A DNA stretch of 29,851 bases from SM1-50 sp964467345 (GTDB lineage Archaea; Thermoplasmatota; E2; DHVEG-1): the NCBI GenBank assembly GCA_964467345.1, contig CAYXPY010000024.1, positions 1-29,851 of the forward strand, in the 5' to 3' direction. The notes under the pieces were generated by a model, which was given only the letters and a program-made list of their open reading frames with translations, made no database searches and was not told the origin of the DNA. The position numbers and the translations under genes are program-made. Below, piece after piece: positions 7,271 through 15,186 of the stretch; the stretch's first letter is position 1; each line of letters starts with the position of its first letter.

Positions 7271-8311
7271 ATGGAGAGACTCGAAAGACTGACAGGAAAC
7301 ACAGAAGAAGTCGTCACAATCGAAGAACTCAGGACCGTTCTTCAGAAACCACAGCCGAAAGCCTACATCGGCTTTGAGCCTTCCGGGGTGGTGCATCTCG
7401 GATGGAAGATCTGCACAAACAAGATTAAGGACTTTCTCGCGTGTGGGTTTGATTTCACGGTGCTGCTCGCTGATTGGCATGCGTACATCAACGATAAACT
7501 CGGAGGGGACCTTGAAAAGATTAAACTCTGCGGCAGATACATGCAGGATTGTTTTGCGGCGATGGGGGTGGACATCAGCAAGGTACGCTTCGTGTATGCC
7601 AGCGACTATGTCAACGATGCCCGTTACTGGGAGCTGGTGCTGAAAACCTCCAAAGCAACCTCGGTTGCCCGTGTGAAACGAGCCATGGATATCATGGGAC
7701 GCGAGGAGGAAGAAGCAGAAAAGGACCTCTCAAAGCTCTTCTATCCAGCGATGCAGGTCTCCGATATCTTCTACCTACAACTGGATGTCGCCTATGGAGG
7801 GACAGACCAGCGTCATGCTCATATGCTTGCCCGGGACGTCGCAAAAAAGATAGGGAAGGCTCCCCCGGTGGCGATTCATACGCCGTTATTAACCAGTCTG
7901 CAAGCGGGTGGGCGGATGAACCCCATCGAAGCAAAGATGAGCAAAAGCAAACCAGAGACGATGATCTCGATCCATGACACCCCAGATGACGTAAAAAAGA
8001 AACTAAGCAAAGCCTACTGCCCTGAGAAACAGACCCAGGGAAACCCGGTCCTGGAGATCTGCAAGTTCGTCATCTTCCCAGACCTCGAAGGAAAACCGTT
8101 CCAAATCCAACGCCCTGAGAAGTTCGGGGGAAACCTTGAGTTTATCACCTATCACGCGCTTGCAGAGGCCTTTGAAGCCGGACTCCATCCACTGGATCTG
8201 AAGAACGCGACAGCGGATCATATCAACAAGATCCTTGCACCAGTGCATCTCTTCTTTGAGAAACACCCTGAGAACATACAGAAGATGAAAGACGCAGGGA
8301 TTCTCTCATAA
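7271..8311 (+). CDS. tyrS: Tyrosyl-tRNA synthetase
   Basis: It charges tRNA-Tyr with tyrosine. This is a class I synthetase of archaeal type (346 residues, without the bacterial S4 tail). The HIGH-type motif appears as HLGW (residues 42-45) within YIGFEPSGVVHLGW. The KMSKS loop is intact at residues 222-226. The block YPAMQVSDIFYLQLDVAYGG, with its GGTDQRH continuation, forms the amino-acid pocket. A ribosome-binding site (GAAGGG) lies about 8 bases before the ATG. The gene follows purB by 16 bases. The archaeal TrpRS is related, but the YIGFEPSG block and the length point to TyrRS. Confidence 0.94.
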   Translation: MERLERLTGNTEEVVTIEELRTVLQKPQPKAYIGFEPSGVVHLGWKICTNKIKDFLACGFDFTVLLADWHAYINDKLGGDLEKIKLCGRYMQDCFAAMGVDISKVRFVYASDYVNDARYWELVLKTSKATSVARVKRAMDIMGREEEEAEKDLSKLFYPAMQVSDIFYLQLDVAYGGTDQRHAHMLARDVAKKIGKAPPVAIHTPLLTSLQAGGRMNPIEAKMSKSKPETMISIHDTPDDVKKKLSKAYCPEKQTQGNPVLEICKFVIFPDLEGKPFQIQRPEKFGGNLEFITYHALAEAFEAGLHPLDLKNATADHINKILAPVHLFFEKHPENIQKMKDAGILS

Positions 8312-8338
8312 CTACTGTTCTCTCTGCGGTGTGAAAAA

Positions 8339-8348
8339 TATATTTAAA
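8339..8348 (+). promoter_or_regulatory. TATA box for the GIDE-lemA pair
   Basis: The sequence TATATTTAAA follows a purine-rich stretch (GAAAAA) and is centred near 8344. This predicts transcription start at about 8370, a few bases before the ATG at 8375. Confidence 0.55.
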
Positions 8349-8374
8349 AGACATTCTTAGTTTACACAAAGATA

Positions 8375-9127
8375 ATGATCCTGCAAGACGCCGGCCTCAT
8401 CGGTCTTTTCCTCATCCTTATTGGAAGTATCCTTTTTATCGTTGGAGTCTATTTCCAGAGAAAGAAACGCCTGATCGCAGATACCCCGACATCCAAGATC
8501 CGGTCCCTTGCCATGGGACTTGTCGAAATCTTCGGACAGGTCATACCAGTGAAGAACAACGTCTTCAAAAGCCCATTCACAGATAACGACTGCGTGTATT
8601 ATCGATACATCATCGAGGAATACAAAAGCAGCGGGAAAAACTCCCATTGGATCACGATAAAGAAAGAAGAGCAACGGACGGTTTTTTATCTCAAAGATGA
8701 GACCGGGATGGTCCTGGTTGACCCGACAGGCGCCCGGATTGATGCAAAAAAGGATTTCGAATTCCAATCAAGCCTAGGAAAGGACCCCCCGGAACAGGTC
8801 ATCAGGTTCCTTGCTGCACATCATCTCAGCCATGAGGGGTTCCTGGGTCTGAATAAGACCATGCGATACCAGGAGACGATCATCGCCCCGAACGACAGCG
8901 TATACATCATGGGCACCGCAGGTGCAAACCCGCAGAAGAAAGAAGGAAACACAAACCACGTCGAGTCCATCATGATACAAAAAGGCGCTATTGAGAAACA
9001 CTACCTCATCTCAGATAAACCTGAAAAACAGATCCTGACGCAGCTGACCTTAGCAACCTACGCGACAGCAGGATGCGGGATAACATTCATTATCATCGGA
9101 GTAATACTGTGTTTCCAACTCATCTAA
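8375..9127 (+). CDS. Membrane protein with a GIDE-like domain, no RING finger
   Basis: The 250-residue protein has a transmembrane helix at residues about 8-28 (GLFLILIGSILFIVGVYF) and another at the C-terminus (about 228-249). Between them lies a domain resembling GIDE, named from the mitochondrial E3 ligase MULAN/GIDE. The recognisable parts are RSLAMGLVEIFGQVIPV, SPFTDNDCVYYRYIIEE and FYLKDETGMVLVDPTGARI. No RING cysteines follow, so ubiquitin ligase activity is not expected. It is followed after 34 bases by lemA with a good ribosome-binding site, so they form a pair. The topology places the GIDE-like domain between two membrane anchors. The function is unknown; a membrane-stress role is only a guess. 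Confidence 0.7.
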   Translation: MILQDAGLIGLFLILIGSILFIVGVYFQRKKRLIADTPTSKIRSLAMGLVEIFGQVIPVKNNVFKSPFTDNDCVYYRYIIEEYKSSGKNSHWITIKKEEQRTVFYLKDETGMVLVDPTGARIDAKKDFEFQSSLGKDPPEQVIRFLAAHHLSHEGFLGLNKTMRYQETIIAPNDSVYIMGTAGANPQKKEGNTNHVESIMIQKGAIEKHYLISDKPEKQILTQLTLATYATAGCGITFIIIGVILCFQLI

Positions 9128-9161
9128 ACCAGAGGAAATAAAAAATAAGGAGAGAGAAAAA

Positions 9162-9725
9162 ATGGAGTTGTTTGGAATTATCCTGCTTGTGATCGGGGTG
9201 GTCTGCCTCGTTGTACTCATCTCCCTGCTTTTGATGTACAACAGCCTTGTTCGCCTCAAGAACAATATTAAGAAATCATGGGCAAACATCGATGTACTCC
9301 TCAAACAACGCTCCGATGAGCTGCCAAACCTCATCGCAAGCGTAAAAGGATACATGGACCATGAACGCAGCACCCTGGAGGCGCTGACAAAAGCACGAAC
9401 CGACCTGCTGCAGGCATCAACGCTTACAAAAAAAGCAGTCGCAGACAACCGGATAACCCAGGCTTTGAAGACTATTTTTGCTGTCGCGGAAAACTATCCG
9501 ACCCTTAAGGCAAACGAAAACTTCCTCAAACTGCAGACCCGAATCACCACCCTTGAAAACGAGCTGGCGGACCGACGGGAGTTTTATAACGACAGCGTCA
9601 ACCTCTACAACATCCGCATCCATTCCATCCCTGATGTCATTGTCGCACGGATGATGAATTTTACCGATGAAGAATTCTTCAAAGCAACCGATGAAGACAA
9701 AACTGTTGTCAAAGTCAAAATTTAA
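9162..9725 (+). CDS. lemA: LemA family protein
   Basis: LemA proteins are membrane-anchored helical-bundle proteins of unknown biochemical role. This one has 187 residues, the usual size. One N-terminal transmembrane helix (residues about 4-26) is followed by the conserved NSLVRLKNNIKKSWANIDVL and LLKQRSDELPNLIASVKGYM blocks. The LKANENFLKLQTRITTLENEL helix and the closing FYNDSVNLYN motif complete the family pattern. The ATG is preceded by AAGGAGAG. It pairs with the GIDE-like gene upstream. The next gene faces it across a short A-rich gap. Confidence 0.92.
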   Translation: MELFGIILLVIGVVCLVVLISLLLMYNSLVRLKNNIKKSWANIDVLLKQRSDELPNLIASVKGYMDHERSTLEALTKARTDLLQASTLTKKAVADNRITQALKTIFAVAENYPTLKANENFLKLQTRITTLENELADRREFYNDSVNLYNIRIHSIPDVIVARMMNFTDEEFFKATDEDKTVVKVKI

Positions 9726-9741
9726 AAAGAAAAAAAAAAAA
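9724..9741. terminator. A/T tract between convergent genes
   Basis: The plus strand is almost pure A from 9724 to 9741, giving a poly-T tract on the minus strand 14 bases after the peptidase stop. This is the usual form of an archaeal intrinsic terminator for the leftward gene. Confidence 0.5.
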
Positions 9742-9754
9742 TGAAAAGAGGTAT

Positions 9755-12721
9755 TTACCGGCCTTCGTTACAGGGTTCGTAGGGGTTGAATGCAGGATCG
9801 CCGAACAGGATGTACTCCTGGAAACTGACGTATTTTGACTCCATCATCGGACTGAGACCTTTAGATGCAGTCGTTTTAAATAAATCAACATTCCCGTTTC
9901 GTGCCATCTCGATATCTGACAGGCTGCTTCCCGTGTAAATGTTCAACGGTGGAGACCACCATAGCAACCAGTCCGCATCCGCCTTCAGGTAATTGTTTTT
10001 GGCGTTACGCAAGGCCATACCCACGCTGCTGTTGAATTTCATGAGATCCATGCAAAGGTCTTCGTAGATCTTCTCCCCGAAATGTGCATCCGGGAAGATC
10101 CCCCGCCTCCATTCGCCTTTGGCTTTGATGTATTTCATATACGTTTGCAGTGGAAAATCATATTTCCTGGTCTTTGGCTCAAGATACCCACCTCCAATGT
10201 TTGACCCGGTCGGTGATGCAATAAGAGATGCTACTCCCGCATGTAATATTGATTGCCCAATGTTGGCTCTTGCATACATCCCATCAAGTTTCCCACAGAT
10301 GCAGCTTTCAAGCCACATAAATGACGGGCCAAGCTTCATGTTTGACACCGTCCTTGTGTTGTATTCACCGGCAGAGCTAAGGTCCCCTCCAGGTCCGATA
10401 AAACCACCCGCTATCGGTATCATCGTCTGTATCAGCAATGATTTCACCAGCGGACCACCAAGTCCTGCTGCCACGATATCGTTCCCACCGACACCAAAGA
10501 GGAACTGGTTCCCATGCCCGTTGACGAACAAATAATTACTCGTCTCAAAGATAGTCCCACCTTTTACAAACCCCTCGCCAGCGAGTCTGCGCACCTGCGA
10601 TTTATGGAACAAGAGTCGGTTGAGGAGGTTATTGCTTTTAATCTTCTGTAAGGTTTCCTCACTAAGCCCTTTTGCCATACCCTCCTCATACAGGGCTCCT
10701 TGTAAATTGAAACCTAATGGTTCAACGACATCATGGATCGCCCGTTCATAGGTCATCTCAGCATACCCGGTGAATGCTTTCATCGGTTCCCCCCGTTTAA
10801 TCACATTTAACAAGTCACCAAAGAATGCGTATCGTAGCAATGGTTTTTGGAAATCCTGCCCCCCGCCGATGAGAAGACCAAAGTTATCCTTCCAGGTATC
10901 CAGGTTGTTGGAAAGCTCGTTGTAGAACACGCTTCGGAGTATCAATGCGTTTGCATCCTGAGCATCCCAGCCGGTGACCCGACCGACGATGTTTTCGATG
11001 AAGGGATATTTCTCGTCATGCTCACTGTAAACATCATTGGCAATGTTATTCCAGTCATAGCGGATCGGGTCGATATTCCCATACAGGACATCACTAGGGG
11101 TCCCACCACCGTTGTAGTAGGTGGTGTCATCAACACCATCTCCATCGATGTCCCCGATTGGTTCTACATGGTTCTGATAGTAGTAATTCGGTAAGACCGT
11201 CGCATCACCCACCAACGCGATGTACACCGGGTTTTTCGCGTAATAATCCCGTAATGTCTTGATATCGCGGTCATCGTTTATGCTGATATTCGCAAGATGC
11301 GCAAGGAGCGCATTGAGCGGGTCATGGATCTTATCGAAGAAATGTCTATTTGAAATCGGAACAAGTTTTGGGTTTTTCCCACCCACATACAGACCAGGGC
11401 AGGTCTCCCCGGCATCAGTGATTTTATCATCATCAGCGGTGAACGCGAACTCTGGTTTTCCATACAGAACCCCCTGATGATACGCAGTCAGATATGGGGC
11501 AACAGAGGAAAGACCGGGCATCATGGGATACAACGGGTCTTCGAGTTTTTCAACTACGACTCGTGCTGAGACAGTCCCTTCTTTTTTTATCAACCAGCTC
11601 CCGCTTGTGATAATGTTATATTCAACCCCTTCTCTGCCGTATACGACTGATTCAGAATAGACAACGTCCTTGATGATGTTGCCACTCGCATCCCGTTCTG
11701 CGATACCGCCAGCATTGGTCCCCCCGGGGTTGACCTCAAATTTTGAAAGCCCTGCTGGAACACCTTCAATATTCGGGCCCATGAAGAAGGAGACCCGATC
11801 ACCCATGTCGTCACAGTTCTCTGCATCATGGTTTATTCCTTCGAATTTTATCAACGCATATTTGTAATCCTCCGGGATGGTGAACGGCCAGACGACTGTG
11901 CCTTTCCCGCTTAACGAACTAAGAAGGGTGCCGACAAGCTGGCTCATGGAGCTTGATTTTATTGTTGTCGGTCCAAAGGTGTATTCTTTACTGTCCAATA
12001 CCTTCGGTGGCCAGGCATCGACCGGATTGGTCAAGGTAATGTAATTGACGTGTTGTTTGAGTTTCTGTTCGACAACGATGATTGCGGCATTCACGATTTC
12101 CTCAGGGTTATTGAATTTCACAAAAGAACCAAATCCTGTGAGATTCTCACCACAGATAATGGTCTTTTTCACCCCGAGGTCGTTGAGGACGCTTGTAACC
12201 TCAGAGTCCATTGTATCGGTGACAATCACAGGTATCCGCAGATAGGAGGCTAGTGGTGTCGCCAGCACCCCAAGGTTGTATCCTTGTTCGGTGTGTTCTA
12301 TCAGTAAGGCGGCCTCACTGCTATCCCAGTAGTTTTTCGCAATCCTTAGAGAAGCGGCTTTTACTGATTCAGTCTCCCTGATTGTTTCACTTTCTTTGCT
12401 TCGCTTCAATTGGCTCTGAAGCCGTGTAATAGCGGTTGAGGGTTTCTCAAAATCCATTACATAGAGTGGTATGACTGATTGCTGTGCGTTTTCATCATAA
12501 TTAATGGCTAGGGGAGTTGCAATCAAGGCATAGAACGGGCTGTTGTCTGAGACGGTGATGGAACCAGGGATCTCCCGTAAGTCACCAGTGATGTCAAGGA
12601 AATCATCTGTATCGATAGATTGTGCTTCTGCTTGATCAGGGACCCAATAGTAGATACCGATTGCTGCGAACACGATGACAGCTACGCCTGCTACGACGAT
12701 TAATTTGTCATTTTTCATCAT
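9755..12721 (-). CDS. Secreted gingipain-like cysteine peptidase (family C25, clan CD)
   Basis: The 988-residue protein is predicted to be exported. An N-terminal hydrophobic segment (LIVVAGVAVIVFAAIGIYYW, residues 7-26) acts as signal or anchor. Residues about 130-195 hold a Rossmann-like stretch (IPVIVTDTMDSEVTSVLNDL) resembling cell-wall-binding repeat 2. A calcium-loop motif DIDGDGVDD is at 524-532. The caspase-fold dyad is H736 in FVNGHGNQFL and C807 in MWLESCICG. The C-terminal half, ending in EYILFGDPAFNPYEP, is typical of C25 relatives. Secreted clan-CD peptidases suit an archaeon that degrades detrital protein. GGAGG lies 9 bases before the first of two adjacent ATGs. The gene diverges from prefoldin beta. 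The family is likely; cleavage specificity (Arg, Lys or other) cannot be read from the sequence. Confidence 0.82.
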   Translation of the reverse strand: MMKNDKLIVVAGVAVIVFAAIGIYYWVPDQAEAQSIDTDDFLDITGDLREIPGSITVSDNSPFYALIATPLAINYDENAQQSVIPLYVMDFEKPSTAITRLQSQLKRSKESETIRETESVKAASLRIAKNYWDSSEAALLIEHTEQGYNLGVLATPLASYLRIPVIVTDTMDSEVTSVLNDLGVKKTIICGENLTGFGSFVKFNNPEEIVNAAIIVVEQKLKQHVNYITLTNPVDAWPPKVLDSKEYTFGPTTIKSSSMSQLVGTLLSSLSGKGTVVWPFTIPEDYKYALIKFEGINHDAENCDDMGDRVSFFMGPNIEGVPAGLSKFEVNPGGTNAGGIAERDASGNIIKDVVYSESVVYGREGVEYNIITSGSWLIKKEGTVSARVVVEKLEDPLYPMMPGLSSVAPYLTAYHQGVLYGKPEFAFTADDDKITDAGETCPGLYVGGKNPKLVPISNRHFFDKIHDPLNALLAHLANISINDDRDIKTLRDYYAKNPVYIALVGDATVLPNYYYQNHVEPIGDIDGDGVDDTTYYNGGGTPSDVLYGNIDPIRYDWNNIANDVYSEHDEKYPFIENIVGRVTGWDAQDANALILRSVFYNELSNNLDTWKDNFGLLIGGGQDFQKPLLRYAFFGDLLNVIKRGEPMKAFTGYAEMTYERAIHDVVEPLGFNLQGALYEEGMAKGLSEETLQKIKSNNLLNRLLFHKSQVRRLAGEGFVKGGTIFETSNYLFVNGHGNQFLFGVGGNDIVAAGLGGPLVKSLLIQTMIPIAGGFIGPGGDLSSAGEYNTRTVSNMKLGPSFMWLESCICGKLDGMYARANIGQSILHAGVASLIASPTGSNIGGGYLEPKTRKYDFPLQTYMKYIKAKGEWRRGIFPDAHFGEKIYEDLCMDLMKFNSSVGMALRNAKNNYLKADADWLLWWSPPLNIYTGSSLSDIEMARNGNVDLFKTTASKGLSPMMESKYVSFQEYILFGDPAFNPYEPCNEGR

Positions 12722-12760
12722 GGAAATAATCCTCCGTGAAGGATAATAATACCTGTCTCT

Positions 12761-12770
12761 GTATATTTCG
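12761..12770 (-). promoter_or_regulatory. TATA box of the C25-like peptidase gene
   Basis: The minus strand reads CGAAATATAC, centred about 44 bases before the ATG. It would start transcription near 12739, just ahead of the GGAGG at 12731-12735. Confidence 0.4.
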
Positions 12771-12789
12771 AACTTTCTATATAATATTT

Positions 12790-12809
12790 CCTATTATATA
12801 TATGATAGG
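12790..12809. promoter_or_regulatory. Near-perfect 20-bp inverted repeat in a divergent promoter region
   Basis: The sequence CCTATTATATATATGATAGG is palindromic except for one base pair. It lies midway between the inferred TATA boxes of the leftward peptidase gene (12765) and the rightward prefoldin gene (12845). It could be an operator or a symmetric TATA element. Confidence 0.35.
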
Positions 12810-12840
12810 TATTATGCATATTTAACTTTTTTTGAATGAA

Positions 12841-12850
12841 TACTTTTAAG
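12841..12850 (+). promoter_or_regulatory. TATA box of pfdB
   Basis: TACTTTTAAG is centred near 12845. Transcription would start near 12871, followed by AAAGGAG (12876-12882) and the ATG at 12892. Confidence 0.45.
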
Positions 12851-12891
12851 AAGGAGACGGTTATTACTGCCAAAAAAGGAGAAAAAACAGT

Positions 12892-13269
12892 ATGCCCGGT
12901 GAAGAGCTCTCCCCTCAACTGCAGGATCAGATCAACAGACTCCAACAAGCACGAACTCAGTTGCAGATGATCGCACAACAAAGACAACAGGTTGAAATCC
13001 AACTGAAAGAGACAGAAGAAGCCTTAAAGGAAATCGAGTCTCTCACCGAGAAGACACCGATTTACAAAAGCATCGGAGCGCTCCTTATCAAAACCAAGGG
13101 GAAAAGCGACATTACCAAAGAGCTTACATCCACAAAAGAATCACTTGAACTGCGAAAAACCACCTTGGATAAGCAAGAGGGGCGAAGCAGGGAGAAACTT
13201 ACAGAGTTGCAAAGCAAAGTGGAAAACGCCTTAAAGGTCGCTGGTGGAGCAGGAAACCTCAATGGGTAA
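12892..13269 (+). CDS. pfdB: Prefoldin subunit beta
   Basis: Prefoldin beta forms the hexameric archaeal chaperone with alpha subunits and delivers unfolded proteins to the thermosome. The 125-residue protein is almost entirely a charged coiled coil. The N-terminal helix starts at LQDQINRLQQARTQLQMIAQ, the middle hairpin is PIYKSIGALLIKT near residues 55-67, and the C-terminal helix ends near 118. The PIYKSIGALL block is specific to the beta subunit. A ribosome-binding site AAAGGAG lies about 10 bases upstream of the ATG. The next gene overlaps its end by eight bases, so the two are cotranslated. Confidence 0.93.
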   Translation: MPGEELSPQLQDQINRLQQARTQLQMIAQQRQQVEIQLKETEEALKEIESLTEKTPIYKSIGALLIKTKGKSDITKELTSTKESLELRKTTLDKQEGRSREKLTELQSKVENALKVAGGAGNLNG

Positions 13270-13564
13270 AAAACATTTTTTTTCAGCTCACAGTGATTTT
13301 AAAACAGGCTTTTTGTGTAAAATTTTCCTTATCATCGGATGTATCCTGTTTATTGTTTATGCGGTGGAAGCAGGCGTACATCCCCTTCAACTCAACGAAG
13401 ATACAGTTGGCACCATCCTTGCTTTTTCCATTCTTTTCCTGGGTCTAGGGTTGATTTCGTATTTCTTCTCCTGCCAATTCGCAAAGCTTTCCAAGATAGC
13501 AGAGGAAATCGAAAATGACGAATCACTCCTAGAGGAAGATGAAGAGACGAAAAAACAACCATGA
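13262..13564 (+). CDS. Small membrane protein with two transmembrane helices
   Basis: I do not recognise the family. The 100-residue product starts MGKKHFFSAHSDFKTG, has hydrophobic helices at about residues 18-38 and 50-72, and ends in a strongly acidic tail (ENDESLLEEDEETKKQP). I chose the ATG at 13262, overlapping the last codons of prefoldin beta. An in-frame GTG at 13244 would add six residues and lie deeper inside pfdB, with no clear ribosome-binding site. The gene ends only eight bases from the facing cis-prenyltransferase gene. Confidence 0.65.
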   Translation: MGKKHFFSAHSDFKTGFLCKIFLIIGCILFIVYAVEAGVHPLQLNEDTVGTILAFSILFLGLGLISYFFSCQFAKLSKIAEEIENDESLLEEDEETKKQP

Positions 13565-13572
13565 CCTATAAG

Positions 13573-14136
13573 TTATTTCCCGAACCGTCGCTTCCTCTGT
13601 TGATACGCACGAATCGCTTGCAAAAAATCCCTTTTTTGGAACGCTGGCCAGTACACATCTGAGAAATACAGCTCAGCATACGCAAGCTGCCATAACAGAA
13701 AGTTCGAGATACGTTCCTCTCCTGAGGTCCGAAGGATAAGGTCTGGATCAGGTAACCCCCGGGTGTACAGATAGGACGAGACCGTGTCTGTCGAGATGTT
13801 CTTCACCTTCAGCTTCCCTTTCTTTATGTCACTGCCCATCTGTTGCATCGCATGGATGATCTCCTCNNNNNNNNNNNNNNNNNNNNNNNNNNNNNNNNNN
13901 NNNNNNNNNNNNNNNNNNNNNNNNNNNNNNNNNNNNNNNNNNNNNNNNNNNNNNNNNNNNNNNNNNTCCTCAAGTTTCTCCCGTCCAAAGATATGACCTG
14001 CTTCCCAGGAGAGCCCCAGTTCCTTTGCAAACCGTCGGTTCCCATCCATGATAATGGCAATATGCTTTGGGAGTGGATACCGTTTTATCTCCTCTAGGAG
14101 TTTATCATCAAGGAAATCATTCACGATGCGTGACAC
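13573..14136 (-). CDS. uppS: cis-Prenyltransferase (undecaprenyl/polyprenyl diphosphate synthase), interrupted by an assembly gap
   Basis: It extends isoprenyl diphosphates with cis units to make the lipid carrier for glycan assembly and protein glycosylation. The N-terminal part carries HIAIIMDGNRRFAKE with the catalytic Asp and the pyrophosphate-binding Asn-Arg-Arg. The C-terminal part carries PDLILRTSGEERISNFLLWQ and YAELYFSDVYWPAF, both family signatures. Between HIFGREKLE and EEIIHAMQQ lie 100 Ns. By comparison with E. coli UppS about 95 residues should be there, so the real gap is nearer 290 bases and the protein about 250 residues. The start given is the GTG at 14136. The frame stays open upstream, where a TATA box and GGAGG precede an ATC codon at 14268, so the true start may be further upstream. 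Confidence 0.9.
   Translation of the reverse strand: MSRIVNDFLDDKLLEEIKRYPLPKHIAIIMDGNRRFAKELGLSWEAGHIFGREKLEXXXXXXXXXXXXXXXXXXXXXXXXXXXXXXXXXXEEIIHAMQQMGSDIKKGKLKVKNISTDTVSSYLYTRGLPDPDLILRTSGEERISNFLLWQLAYAELYFSDVYWPAFQKRDFLQAIRAYQQRKRRFGK
13867..13966. other. Assembly gap of 100 N inside uppS
   Basis: Exactly 100 undetermined bases. The size looks like a scaffolding placeholder, and the family alignment predicts a longer missing piece. Confidence 0.95.
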
Positions 14137-14298
14137 AGATCGATACAGTGAGGAACGGTAAAACGCGGCAAGTACTCGCTTTCCGGTGAGGCTACGGATG
14201 ACGTATTTTTCCCAGTCGTTAAAAGTCTTGCCTGCAAGTGTCCTAAGCGATGGTTTCTGAGAACTGATGGTCCTGCCTCCAGGAGGAGAAATATTGTT

Positions 14299-14310
14299 GC
14301 TATTATATAG
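14299..14310 (-). promoter_or_regulatory. TATA box upstream of uppS
   Basis: The minus strand reads CTATATAATAGC. Transcription would start near 14279, at the GGAGG of 14276-14280. The stretch 14137-14397 between uppS and the HEAT-repeat gene otherwise shows only the open uppS frame and the short palindrome CCTCC-A-GGAGG at 14276-14286. Confidence 0.55.
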
Positions 14311-14397
14311 ATTTACTGTTTCCCTTCATATCATAAAACACTTTTGCTTGATACGTTCCTATTGGTTTCTAACGAGGTAAGCTGGCGTCGTCTCCTT

Positions 14398-15114
14398 TTA
14401 GATCGTATCCCGCCTGGTGGCCTTGGCAATCTCGTCAGCGGTCTTTTCGATTTCCTTTTGGTATTGGGCTGGGTCCTCAAGTGCCCTGATGGTGTCCCTT
14501 AGCTCCTGTCGCTCTGTGTTGGAGAGCCCTTTATTCTCAAGAACCTGTCGGAGGAGCGGAAGTGCATCTGCTCGTTGTTGTTTGACAAAGTTATAGGTAA
14601 AATCCTCAATATGGAACCATCCTTTATAATGGGATGGTCTGCTGATGAAATCCGTGGTTATTTTGACCATGAACTCATAGGGGGTAGGTCCGATGATGCC
14701 GGTCAGTGCGCCCACCAGATAGAAGTTGTATTGTTTGTTCTCAAAAAGCTCCTCAAGGCGTTCCATGAGAGGGACGATGGCTGAATCTCCGATGTCCTGC
14801 AGTGCAAACATTGCCTCCTCGTTTGCCATGGAATCATCAGATTCTTTTTTTAAAAAAGCAAGAAGCGCAGGTACTGCTGAGGGATCCTTTGTCTCACGAA
14901 TGATGGTCAATGCAAAAAAACAGCTCCAGGTAAACTCTGTTTGAAGAAGCGGAAGAAGCTCAGTGGTAGCCTCAGCCCCAAACCGGATCAGGTCTTGAAT
15001 CGCCTCATGGGCATAGGTTTTAACCTCATCTTCGTCCTTGTTGTAAAACTCCTCGGTGTCGAGTGATTTGAGCAACTCGATATGTCTACTGAGCATCTCT
15101 ACCTGGTTTTGCAT
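14398..15114 (-). CDS. HEAT-repeat protein
   Basis: The product of about 238 residues is built of helical repeats resembling HEAT repeats. Examples are AHEAIQDLIRFGAEATTELL, TIIRETKDPSAVPALLAFLK and EAMFALQDIGDSAIVPLME. It is predicted to be soluble and cytoplasmic, probably a protein-interaction scaffold. No catalytic motif is visible. I prefer the ATG at 15114 over the GTG at 15126: GAGGGG lies just before 15114, and the TATA-like TTACTTAAAG (15146-15155) predicts transcription start at about 15124. The MFS gene upstream reads the same way, 72 bases before it, but this gene seems to have its own promoter. Confidence 0.75.
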   Translation of the reverse strand: MQNQVEMLSRHIELLKSLDTEEFYNKDEDEVKTYAHEAIQDLIRFGAEATTELLPLLQTEFTWSCFFALTIIRETKDPSAVPALLAFLKKESDDSMANEEAMFALQDIGDSAIVPLMERLEELFENKQYNFYLVGALTGIIGPTPYEFMVKITTDFISRPSHYKGWFHIEDFTYNFVKQQRADALPLLRQVLENKGLSNTERQELRDTIRALEDPAQYQKEIEKTADEIAKATRRDTI

Positions 15115-15186
15115 GCTACCCCTCACAGGTGTAAAGGATTTCTCGTTACTTAAAGATTTGTTCAGAAAAAAATAAGGTTTTTCTCA

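Noticed and set aside
7549..7977. Open frame of 142 codons on the plus strand
   Set aside because: It lies wholly inside tyrS in another frame; the tyrS frame carries all the conserved motifs.
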